Positions 1-7,620 of a DNA stretch of 7,789 nt are shown here, in pieces. Location: contig CAMOUK010000048.1 in NCBI GenBank assembly GCA_946626535.1, positions 1 to 7,789 on the forward strand. Direction: 5' to 3'. Position numbers and translations under genes: made by a program. Position 1 is the stretch's first letter, and every line of letters begins with the position of its first letter. Below the pieces are notes generated by a model. It saw only the letters and a list, made by a program, of their open reading frames with translations. It did no database searches and was not told the DNA's origin. This stretch comes from an uncultured Caryophanales bacterium (lineage in GTDB: Bacteria; Bacillota_I; Bacilli_A; Acholeplasmatales; Anaeroplasmataceae).

Positions 1-1088
1 CCTTTTATAATTGGTTTAGATTGTTCATTTTTTAATAAGTCAATATTATAGATTGCATCTAATATTTTAGATGCTTTCATTTCAATATCTAATATATTAT
101 TTAATCCTTCCTTAATATTAGAATATATATTGATATTCTTTTTCATTTTATTTAAATAAGCTTTACCTAAACTATCATATCCTAATATTCTTACAAAGTT
201 TATATCTAAATTATTGATATCAGATTTCTTAATATTAAATAAAATATACATTAACATTCTTTTAATTCTAGTTTTTGTATATCTTTTTGTAGATAGGTAA
301 TCTATAAATGCATCTAGGTCACTATAATTAATAATATCTTTTAATTTATTTTCTATTCCCTCATCTACAAAATATAGATTTTTTAAATCTAAAATATCTG
401 ATTCTAATATTTTATATTTTAAATAATTAAATAATTTATTTTCATCTAATACATTATCCTTATTAATATAGTTAGGACAATATTTATTGATTAAATCTAA
501 ATTAGCTCTAATAGATCTAGAAGAAGTAAATTCTAAATTGTTAGGTATTATTTCATTATGGCTTGAATTAAATCTTTTAATCGTATTTAATTCAATATTA
601 TAATTATTATCCTTTATAGCCTTATAATATGAATAGCCTAGCATATCATTAGGCTCTAAATCTAATATTTTAGAATAGGCTTCCTTATAAGAATAGCCTT
701 TTTCTAGATATTCTTTTATTCTAGTATCATTATTTTTATATTCATTATATGCTTTTTCATATAATTTAATATCATCTGTTTCACTACCAATAATAATTTT
801 ATTAACATTTAATAGATTTAATATTGAAACAGCATTATAAGCAAATATATCAGAGCGTTGGCATGCTAAAACAAATGGGAGTTCAACTACTAAATCTATC
901 CCAGCTTCTAAAGCATAATTAGTCTTTTCGAATTTATCGAAGATAGATAAATCGCCTCTAGATGAAATAGAGGATGACATAACAGCAATTATTAAATCTG
1001 GCTTATATATTTCTTTAATTTTATTAATATGATAAATATGCCCATTATGCAATGGGTTATATTCGACTATAACACCTATAATATTCAT
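1..1088 (-). CDS. tmcAL: tRNA(Met) cytidine acetate ligase TmcAL (YlbM), 3' end cut by window
   Basis: Partial gene: 362 codons are present and the C-terminus lies beyond base 1. The protein starts MNIIGVIVEYNPLHNGHIYH, which is the family's opening with the nucleotidyltransferase HxGH motif (HNGH, residues 14-17). Further family landmarks follow in order: VMSS...RGDLSIFDKFEKTNYAL, GIDLVVELPFVLACQRSD, IIGSE, PNDMLGYSY, SSRSIRANL, VDEGIEN, LSTKRYTKTRIKRM and VRILGYDSLGKAYL. These match Bacillus subtilis YlbM as I remember it (for example LKTKRYTWTRLQRM). By family knowledge the enzyme uses ATP and acetate to form N4-acetylcytidine at the elongator tRNA-Met wobble position in the cytoplasm. About 400 residues is normal, so perhaps 30-50 are missing. 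The ATG at 1088-1086 follows AGGTGA (1099-1094) by 5 nt. It is divergent from pepF. The usual MSGxFxQRGEP segment is degenerate here (MSSSISSRGDL). Family assignment is firm; activity is inferred. Confidence 0.93.
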   Translation of the reverse strand, partial: MNIIGVIVEYNPLHNGHIYHINKIKEIYKPDLIIAVMSSSISSRGDLSIFDKFEKTNYALEAGIDLVVELPFVLACQRSDIFAYNAVSILNLLNVNKIIIGSETDDIKLYEKAYNEYKNNDTRIKEYLEKGYSYKEAYSKILDLEPNDMLGYSYYKAIKDNNYNIELNTIKRFNSSHNEIIPNNLEFTSSRSIRANLDLINKYCPNYINKDNVLDENKLFNYLKYKILESDILDLKNLYFVDEGIENKLKDIINYSDLDAFIDYLSTKRYTKTRIKRMLMYILFNIKKSDINNLDINFVRILGYDSLGKAYLNKMKKNINIYSNIKEGLNNILDIEMKASKILDAIYNIDLLKNEQSKPIIK

Positions 1089-1104
1089 CAAAATCACCTA
1101 ATTT

Positions 1105-1133
1105 ATTATACTAGAATTTATTAATAAATTGAA
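1105..1133 (-). promoter_or_regulatory. putative tmcAL promoter
   Basis: On the minus strand, TTCAAT (1133-1128) and a perfect TATAAT (1110-1105) are separated by 17 nt. The predicted start near 1098 would give a leader of only about 10 nt, which just includes the ribosome binding site. That is short, so the call is tentative. The -35 hexamer overlaps the pepF -35 on the other strand. Confidence 0.45.
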
Positions 1134-1157
1134 TATTTAATACTTTTATTTTATAAT
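1129..1157 (+). promoter_or_regulatory. sigma-A promoter of pepF
   Basis: TTGAAT (1129-1134), a 17-nt spacer and TATAAT (1152-1157) form a near-consensus promoter. Transcription would start near 1164, about 20 nt before the pepF ATG and just ahead of its GGAGGG ribosome binding site (1170-1175). Confidence 0.75.
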
Positions 1158-1184
1158 AATTATTGTTTTGGAGGGTAAGAAAAT

Positions 1185-2945
1185 ATGAATAATTGGGATT
1201 TAACAAAAATTTATGAAAATGATGAATTATTCAATAATGATTTAGCAAGAATTGCTAAAATCGTTGAAGAAGTAAATTTATTAAAAACAAAATTAAATGA
1301 ATTTGAATCATTTAAAAAATATGTATTATTAAATAAAGAATTTAATTTAGTATTATCTAAAGCATATACATATGCATCTATGAGCCATGATTTAGATCAA
1401 AGAGATGAAGCAAATCTAAATAAATATCAAAAGGCTTATATGACTTACGCTAAGGCTATTCAGGGAATGGCTTGGGTTGAACCAGAGCTTTTAACTGTTG
1501 GTGAGGATAAATTATTAGATTTCTGTTCAAAGGATGAAGAGTTAAAGGCTTCAGCTTTCTCTATCAAGAATCTATATAGATTACATAAATATGTTCTTGA
1601 TGAAAAGAGTGAGGCTATTTTAGCAAATGCTGATGAGGCATTCTCTAAGTTTAATGATTTATATGATAAGGTTTGTGTTGTTGATTCTAAATCTGTTAAG
1701 GTTAAAATTTCAACTGGTGAAACATTAGAAATTAATGGCTCAAATTATACTTATTATCTATCTAAGGCTGAAAATCAAAAGGATAGAAAGAAAATCTTTG
1801 AAGCATATTATAAGGGCTTTGAGGATAAGAAAGCAACACTTGCAGGTGTTTATGATGGTATTTTAACTGCTGATTTAGCTAGAGCTAATTCTAGAGGCTA
1901 TAAATCTATGATTGATATGCATTTATTTAGAAATGATATTGATAAATGTGTATATGAGGCTTTAGTTAAGACTGCAAGAGCTAATACTCAACCATTAAAG
2001 AAATATATTAAGCTAAGAAAAGAAAAGCTAGGCTTAAAGAGCTACCATACATATGATAGATTCGTTGAATTTGTAAAAAGTAATAAGGAATATTCATATG
2101 AAGAAGGTAAAAAGCTAGTATTAGAAGCTGATAAGTCAATGGGTGAAGACTTCTATAAGAAGTGTCAAACAGTATTAGAGGATGGTAGAGTATCAGTATA
2201 TCCTGGTGAAGGTAAGAGAACTGGTGCTTATTCAACTGGTACATATGATAATGGACCATTCATCTTATTAAACCACAATGGTAAATTAGATGATGTATTT
2301 ACAATTGCTCATGAGGGTGGACACTCTATTCATACAATGTATTCAAATGAAGCTCAACCAGTAGAAACAGCAGATTATACTATCTTCGTTGCTGAAATTG
2401 CTTCAACTTTAAATGAACAAGTATTACTTGACTATATGTTAAAGAATATTAAGGATAAGAATGAAAAGATTACATTATTACAACATTCTATCGATTCTTT
2501 AATCGCAACATTCTATAGACAAACATTATTTGCTGATTATGAATTACAAACTCATAAGATGAAGGAAAATGGTGAACCTATTACTGATACAGCATTATCT
2601 AATATAATGGCAGATTTATATAAGAAGTACTATGGTATCAATTTAGATAGAGAACCATTAAAGAAATATGTATGGGCATATATTCCACATCTATTCCATA
2701 CTCCATTTTATGTATATCAATATGCAACATCAAATGCTGCAAGCTTAGCTATTTATTCTAAGATTAAGGCAGGAGATAAGGAAGCATTTGATAAATACAT
2801 TAATTTAATTAAGAGCGGTGGAAGTGACTATCCAGTAAATCTAGTTAAGAATGCTGGCGTAGACTTAACTAAGAAGGATGCTTATTTAGCTTTAATTAAT
2901 AGAGTTGATGAGCTAGTTGATGAATTAGCTGAATTATTAAAGTAA
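1185..2945 (+). CDS. pepF: oligoendopeptidase F (M3 family zinc peptidase)
   Basis: A 586-residue cytoplasmic metallopeptidase that, by family knowledge, cleaves short peptides (roughly 5-20 residues) in peptide recycling. The M3 zinc site is visible: AHEGGHSIHT gives H376-E377-x-x-H380, and E404 in FVAEIASTLNE is the expected third zinc ligand. The N-terminal half is the long helical, acidic PepF region (start MNNWDLTKIYENDELF). The C-terminal half carries family blocks such as YAYSTGTYDNGPFILLNHNG-like residues before the HExxH, and FHTPFYVYQYATSNAASLAIY near the end. No signal peptide or membrane segment is seen, and the length is typical for the family (about 600). The ATG at 1185 follows a strong GGAGGG (1170-1175) by 9 nt. 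It appears monocistronic, with its own promoter and a hairpin terminator 8 nt after the stop codon. No missing key residues were noticed. Confidence 0.96.
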   Translation: MNNWDLTKIYENDELFNNDLARIAKIVEEVNLLKTKLNEFESFKKYVLLNKEFNLVLSKAYTYASMSHDLDQRDEANLNKYQKAYMTYAKAIQGMAWVEPELLTVGEDKLLDFCSKDEELKASAFSIKNLYRLHKYVLDEKSEAILANADEAFSKFNDLYDKVCVVDSKSVKVKISTGETLEINGSNYTYYLSKAENQKDRKKIFEAYYKGFEDKKATLAGVYDGILTADLARANSRGYKSMIDMHLFRNDIDKCVYEALVKTARANTQPLKKYIKLRKEKLGLKSYHTYDRFVEFVKSNKEYSYEEGKKLVLEADKSMGEDFYKKCQTVLEDGRVSVYPGEGKRTGAYSTGTYDNGPFILLNHNGKLDDVFTIAHEGGHSIHTMYSNEAQPVETADYTIFVAEIASTLNEQVLLDYMLKNIKDKNEKITLLQHSIDSLIATFYRQTLFADYELQTHKMKENGEPITDTALSNIMADLYKKYYGINLDREPLKKYVWAYIPHLFHTPFYVYQYATSNAASLAIYSKIKAGDKEAFDKYINLIKSGGSDYPVNLVKNAGVDLTKKDAYLALINRVDELVDELAELLK

Positions 2946-2953
2946 TAAATTTG

Positions 2954-2987
2954 AAAGGAAGATAAGAATATCTTCCTTTTTATTTTT
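2954..2987 (+). terminator. intrinsic terminator of pepF
   Basis: A perfect 11-bp stem (AAAGGAAGATA at 2954-2964 with TATCTTCCTTT at 2969-2979) closes an AGAA tetraloop and runs into a T-rich tract to 2987. The end of the tract overlaps the first half-site of the downstream operator array. Confidence 0.92.
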
Positions 2988-3082
2988 GCGCATTTATAAA
3001 ACATAAAAAGCGTAAAAATTGCGCCTTGATAAAATTGTAAAAGCGCAAAATTTGCGCATTAGCAATTGACAAAAAGCGCAAA
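2977..3082 (+). repeat. 33-bp phased operator array (GCGCAAA / TTTGCGC) upstream of mntA-like gene
   Basis: Four GCGC-centred sites repeat with an exact 33-bp period. Site 1 is a right half only (TTTGCGC, 2985-2991). Site 2 is an imperfect 15-bp palindrome (3010-3024, differing from site 3 at two positions). Site 3 is a perfect palindrome of 7-bp arms around one base (GCGCAAA, A, TTTGCGC; 3043-3057). Site 4 is a left half only (GCGCAAA, 3076-3082). Their centres fall at 2984, 3017, 3050 and 3083. The DNA between sites is also partly repeated (TT..A.AAA and AAAAA runs), so the block resembles three degenerate 33-bp tandem copies. Site 4 lies inside the -35/-10 spacer of the next promoter, and site 3 lies just upstream of the -35. 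I infer autorepression by the HTH domain of the protein encoded downstream; binding is not shown by the sequence. Confidence 0.8.
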
Positions 3083-3094
3083 CTCTATTAAAAT
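3066..3094 (+). promoter_or_regulatory. sigma-A promoter of the mntA-hepT cassette
   Basis: A consensus TTGACA (3066-3071), a 17-nt spacer and TAAAAT (3089-3094). The predicted start is near 3101, so the leader is only about 10 nt and contains the ribosome binding site GGGTGAT (3101-3107). A GCGCAAA operator half-site occupies 3076-3082 in the spacer, where a bound repressor would block polymerase. Confidence 0.82.
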
Positions 3095-3111
3095 ATAATT
3101 GGGTGATATCT

Positions 3112-3579
3112 ATGAATGAACTACGAAAAGTTAGACAATTGCTGAATATAACTCAAGTGGATGCCGCAAATATTTTGAATATTTCTAGAAGAACTTATCA
3201 AAAATATGAAGCATTAGATGATTTAGATGATAAGTTAGAATACTATGTTTACAAATTAAAAGAATCAAATGTCATCGATGAAGAAAACGGGATATTAAGC
3301 ATTGACACTATTAAAAAAGAAGTAAATAATATTTTTTCCAAGTATAAAATTAATTTTTGTTATCTATTTGGCTCTTATGCTAAGAATAAGGCTACCCCAT
3401 CTAGTGATGTTGATTTATTGATTGATTCTGATGTTACTGGATTAGATTTTTTTGGATTGGTAGAAGAATTGAGACAAAAATTGCATAAGAGAATAGATTT
3501 ATTAAAATTGGAGCAATTGGATAATAATGAAGAACTATTACGCGAGATTATGAAGGATGGAATAAGAATATATGGATAA
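3112..3579 (+). CDS. HTH + MNT-domain antitoxin-like nucleotidyltransferase (MntA family)
   Basis: A 155-residue two-domain protein. Residues 1-45 form a Cro/XRE-like helix-turn-helix (VRQLLNITQVDAANIL followed by ISRRTYQKYE). Residues 70-155 form a minimal nucleotidyltransferase with G87-S88, ten residues, then D99-V-D101: the GSX10DXD signature of MntA, which binds metal and ATP. In characterised MntA-HepT pairs the antitoxin neutralises HepT by transferring AMP to a tyrosine in its RX4HXY motif. An N-terminal HTH suggests this antitoxin also binds the GCGCAAA array upstream and represses its own operon; that is inference. The ATG at 3112 is preferred to an in-frame GTG at 3103, because the GTG lies inside the ribosome binding site GGGTGAT (3101-3107). 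It overlaps hepT by 8 nt, which suggests translational coupling. All visible catalytic residues are present. Confidence 0.88.
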   Translation: MNELRKVRQLLNITQVDAANILNISRRTYQKYEALDDLDDKLEYYVYKLKESNVIDEENGILSIDTIKKEVNNIFSKYKINFCYLFGSYAKNKATPSSDVDLLIDSDVTGLDFFGLVEELRQKLHKRIDLLKLEQLDNNEELLREIMKDGIRIYG

Positions 3580-3907
3580 TACTAAAATACCGAAGTATTA
3601 TGTAGATAAAATAATTAAAGATATTGAATTTTGTATCACTAAATTAGAAAAGAAGGCACCTGATGAATTTGATGAAGATGAAGTTTTGAGTAGCGCAATA
3701 AGTTTTAAATTCATTCAAATATCTGAAAATGTAAAAAAATTGCCAGATTCAATTTACAAAATGTATCCAACTATTCCATGGGTAAAAATAAGTGGCTTAC
3801 GTAATCGTATTGTCCATGATTAAGGTTCTGTAAAACTTAATATAATATATGATACGGTGAAAGAAGATTTACCAAAATTGGTCTCATCGTTGAAGGAAAT
3901 AAAATAA
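3572..3907 (+). pseudogene. hepT: hepT-like HEPN toxin gene interrupted by TAA at the RX4HXY tyrosine codon
   Basis: Read from ATG 3572, the frame gives 83 residues of a HepT/DUF86 protein: helical N-terminus, then AISFKFIQISENVKKLP, YPTIPWVKISGLRN and RNRIVHD (R77 to D83). It then meets TAA at 3821-3823. The same frame reopens at once and reads GSVKLNIIYDTVKEDLPKLV... for 27 codons, to a second TAA at 3905-3907. This is the expected HepT C-terminal helix, so the ancestral protein was about 111 residues. The family motif is R-x4-H-x-Y; R77 and H82 are present, and codon 84, which should be Tyr, is the stop. A one-base change (TAT or TAC to TAA) explains it. By family knowledge the motif forms the RNase site and the Tyr is the residue AMPylated by MntA, so the product should be inactive. 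The start overlaps the antitoxin gene by 8 nt, behind a weak AAGGATGG. Sequencing error is the main alternative. Confidence 0.85.
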
Positions 3908-3912
3908 TAAAT

Positions 3913-3946
3913 AAAAAGGAAAGACTTCTATAAATCTTTCCTTTTT
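3913..3946. terminator. bidirectional intrinsic terminator between hepT and gdhA
   Basis: A perfect 12-bp stem (AAAAAGGAAAGA at 3913-3924 with TCTTTCCTTTTT at 3935-3946) around a 10-nt loop. The A-run on one side and T-run on the other give U-tracts in both directions. It can therefore end the plus-strand mntA-hepT transcript and the convergent minus-strand gdhA transcript. Confidence 0.88.
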
Positions 3947-3964
3947 ACCTTTTTACCTTTTTAA
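3941..3964. repeat. short 8-bp tandem repeat (CTTTTTAC x3)
   Basis: CTTTTTAC at 3941-3948 and 3949-3956, followed by CTTTTTAA at 3957-3964, then a further T-rich stretch to about 3979. It lies between the gdhA stop and the shared terminator, so it is a polypurine tract in the gdhA 3' untranslated RNA. It is most simply slippage-prone low-complexity DNA; no function is evident. Confidence 0.7.
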
Positions 3965-4004
3965 CCTTTTCTTTTTTTAATACTTTCTTTCAAATATAAA
4001 TAGC

Positions 4005-5480
<1,476 letters not shown>

Positions 5481-5534
5481 TTATTTGGTGTTAAAAATTC
5501 TAAAATAATTGTAGTTTTTTTAAAATTTAATTTA

Positions 5535-5543
5535 TGATATAAT
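5535..5543 (+). promoter_or_regulatory. putative extended -10 promoter of the kinase-preA operon
   Basis: TGA followed by TATAAT (5535-5543) gives an extended, perfect -10. The -35 position (5515-5520) is only a T-run. The start would be near 5550, immediately before the ribosome binding site AGAGGATG (5551-5558) of the gene at 5563. Confidence 0.6.
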
Positions 5544-5562
5544 ATTTTTAAGAGGATGCGTT

Positions 5563-6105
5563 ATGAAAAAGGTAATATTATTTGGAGGCTGTCTTGCAGC
5601 CGGCAAATCAACATTTTCTAATATGGTTGGTGACAAATATAATATTTTAATTATCAACAAGGATAATTTAAAAGAAATATTAGGAGATAATTTTTTTGCT
5701 AAAAATAGAGAAGAAAACAAGAAATTATCTGTGGCATCATTTCAACTTATTAAATATATATTATATAAAGAAAAAAATATAGTTGGCTTCGAATCAAATT
5801 TTAAGGATTATGAAATGGAGGAATTGACTAAATATTTTTCTTTAAATGATATTGATGTTTTATCATTTGTCTTTGATGCAGATGATGAAATATTGCATCA
5901 AAGATTTTTAAAAAGATTAAATGAAAATAGACACTATGTTCATAAGTCAGAGGATTTTAGTAATCTAGATGATTTTACTAAAATGCTTAATGGCTTAAGA
6001 AAGGTTAAATATCCTGGTAAGGTAGTTAATATATGCTGTAATGATTTTTCATATCAAAAAGATGAAAAATTATTTAAGATAGTAGAACAATTTTTAAGTG
6101 AATAA
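5563..6105 (+). CDS. small P-loop kinase / AAA_33-type NTPase of unknown substrate
   Basis: A 180-residue soluble protein. Residues 4-17 (VILFGGCLAAGKST) are a first beta strand plus Walker A (GxxxxGKST, K15, S16). The segment INKDNLKEIL (31-40) matches the DNA/RNA-kinase and zeta-like layout, in which an acidic residue (here D34) follows strand 2. F-E-S-N-F (76-80) fits the ESNF motif seen in AAA_33-type kinases. An arginine-rich lid follows strand 4: DADDEILHQRFLKRLNENRH (105-124). This supports phosphoryl transfer to a small molecule or nucleic acid end. The substrate cannot be named, and I see no antitoxin partner that would make it a zeta toxin. The ATG at 5563 follows AGAGGATG (5551-5558). 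Only 18 nt separate it from the preA-like gene, so the two are probably cotranscribed; a shared metabolic role is possible but unproven. Confidence 0.75.
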   Translation: MKKVILFGGCLAAGKSTFSNMVGDKYNILIINKDNLKEILGDNFFAKNREENKKLSVASFQLIKYILYKEKNIVGFESNFKDYEMEELTKYFSLNDIDVLSFVFDADDEILHQRFLKRLNENRHYVHKSEDFSNLDDFTKMLNGLRKVKYPGKVVNICCNDFSYQKDEKLFKIVEQFLSE

Positions 6106-6123
6106 GAAAGGAAGTCGAGTTTT

Positions 6124-7599
6124 ATGCAAAATTTTGTATCATCAAGAGAGATTATTAAATGCTTAATGTGTCACGATGCACCCTGCACAAATGCTTGTGA
6201 GGCTGGAGTTGATCCTGCAAAGATTTTAAGATCAATACGTTTTGCTAATTATAAGGGAGCATTAAGCAATTCAAATGAGTCTTGTCTAAATTGTAGTGGT
6301 CCTTGCCAAAAAGCTTGTGTAATGGGAGATGAGCTAAATTTAAAAAGAATTATGAGCTCATGCTATCTTGCAAAAGATAGGTTTAAGATGAGTTATGAAA
6401 AAGCAGATATTAGAACTGATATTTGTGGTATAGAAATTGAAAATCCATTTTTACTTTCATCATCAGTTGTAGCATCAACATATGATATGTGTAAAAGAGC
6501 TTTTGAGGCTGGCTGGGCTGGTGTAGCATTTAAGACAATATGTATGATGGATATTGTAGAAGCATCACCAAGATTTTCGGCTGTAAAGGGTTTAGATGGT
6601 TCAATTCAAGCTTTTAAGAATATTGAGCAATTAAGTGACCATTCGGTAATTGAAAATTTAGAAATATTTAAAAGATTGAAAAAAGAATTTCCTAAAAAGT
6701 TTTTATTAGTATCCATTATGGGAAGAAATGAAGAGGAATGGGCTTATTTAGCTAAAGAATCTGAAAAAGCTGGAGCAGATGCGTTGGAGTTGAATTTCTC
6801 ATGTCCTAATATGACTGAAGATGGTACAGGTAGCGATGTAGGTCAAATACCTGAGCTTGTAGAAAAATATACAAGGGCAGTAGTAGATGTTGTTAAAATT
6901 CCTGTTTTAGCTAAATTGACTCCAAATGTTATGACTATGTCACCATCAGCTTTAGCAGCAAAGCGTGGTGGTGCAAAAGGTATCGCAGCCATAAATACAA
7001 TAAAATCTATCACTGATTTAAATATTATGGAAAAGGTATATACATCTAAAAAGATAGATAAATTTGCTGTTGGTGGTTTATCAGGCCCTGCAGTTAAGCC
7101 TATTGCTTTAAGATTTATAGCTGAGCTTGCTCAAAATAAGGAATTAAAGGATATGCATATATCAGCAATGGGTGGTATATATACTTTTGAGGATGCATTA
7201 GTATTTATGTCCTTAGGAGCTCGTTCAATTCAAATAACAACTGCTGTTATGGAATTTGGCTATAGAATTATAGAAGACTTAAAAGAAGGCTTAGAATATT
7301 TTATTGCAGCTAACGGACATAAGAGCTTAAAAGAATTAGAAGGATTAAATATTTCTAATTTAGTAGATGTAGAGCAGATGGAAAGAGATTATGTAATCTA
7401 TCCAAAATTCATAAAAGAGAACTGTTTACATTGTGGAAGATGCTATATTTCTTGCCAAGATGGAGGACATCAAGCAATAAAATTTGAAAATAGAGTTCCA
7501 ACACTTGATGCAAAAAAATGTGTTGGTTGTCATCTATGTGTAATTGTGTGTCCAAATAGAGCAATTATTTCAAGTGAAATTAAAGTTAAGAAATCTTAA
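6124..7599 (+). CDS. preA: PreA-like dihydropyrimidine dehydrogenase-family flavo-iron-sulfur protein with N-terminal Fe-S domain
   Basis: A 491-residue three-part protein. Residues 1-95 hold two cysteine clusters (C13, C16, C21, C25 and C54, C57, C61, C65), resembling the N-terminal [4Fe-4S] domain of dihydropyrimidine dehydrogenase and PreT. Residues about 99-400 form a dihydroorotate-dehydrogenase-like FMN barrel (ENPFLLSSSVVAST, LELNFSCPN, LAKLTPN, AVGGLSGPAVKP, SAMGGIYT...ALVFMSLGARSIQITTAV). The C-terminus has two ferredoxin clusters: C434, C437, C440, C444 and C466, C469, C472, C476. Usual PreA is about 410 residues without the first domain. The reaction expected from the family is NAD(P)H-linked reduction of uracil or thymine. 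However, the loop position matching the catalytic cysteine of mammalian DPD (LACGQ) is valine here (V239 in GSDVGQ), and no PreT subunit is adjacent, so the substrate is uncertain. The ATG follows AAAGGAAG (6107-6114) by 9 nt. Second gene of the kinase operon. Confidence 0.82.
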   Translation: MQNFVSSREIIKCLMCHDAPCTNACEAGVDPAKILRSIRFANYKGALSNSNESCLNCSGPCQKACVMGDELNLKRIMSSCYLAKDRFKMSYEKADIRTDICGIEIENPFLLSSSVVASTYDMCKRAFEAGWAGVAFKTICMMDIVEASPRFSAVKGLDGSIQAFKNIEQLSDHSVIENLEIFKRLKKEFPKKFLLVSIMGRNEEEWAYLAKESEKAGADALELNFSCPNMTEDGTGSDVGQIPELVEKYTRAVVDVVKIPVLAKLTPNVMTMSPSALAAKRGGAKGIAAINTIKSITDLNIMEKVYTSKKIDKFAVGGLSGPAVKPIALRFIAELAQNKELKDMHISAMGGIYTFEDALVFMSLGARSIQITTAVMEFGYRIIEDLKEGLEYFIAANGHKSLKELEGLNISNLVDVEQMERDYVIYPKFIKENCLHCGRCYISCQDGGHQAIKFENRVPTLDAKKCVGCHLCVIVCPNRAIISSEIKVKKS

Positions 7600-7620
7600 A
7601 AATATTAGATAAATTACAGA

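Noticed and set aside
2008..2259. 83-codon minus-strand open frame inside pepF
   Set aside because: Antisense shadow of a well-conserved peptidase; low-complexity Tyr/His/Leu-rich product, no ribosome binding site and no family likeness.
2977..3082. The 33-bp repeats as a CRISPR array or plasmid-type replication iterons
   Set aside because: Repeats are degenerate with no distinct spacers, no cas or rep genes are near, and the array overlaps a TA promoter, which fits an operator.
3103..3111. GTG start for the MNT antitoxin
   Set aside because: The GTG is part of GGGTGAT, the ribosome binding site for the ATG at 3112; starting there would leave no binding site.
3821..3823. TAA read as an amino acid (altered code or programmed readthrough) in hepT
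   Set aside because: All complete genes here end in TAA, so reassignment is implausible, and no readthrough signal is visible; a nonsense mutation or sequencing error is simpler.
5532..5720. 62-codon minus-strand open frame over the start of the kinase gene
   Set aside because: Overlaps the Walker A region of the real plus-strand gene and its promoter; composition is what antisense AT-rich DNA gives.
5563..6105. P-loop kinase as a zeta toxin with its own antitoxin
   Set aside because: No small epsilon-like partner gene is adjacent; its neighbour is a metabolic gene 18 nt downstream, and the fold alone does not show toxicity.
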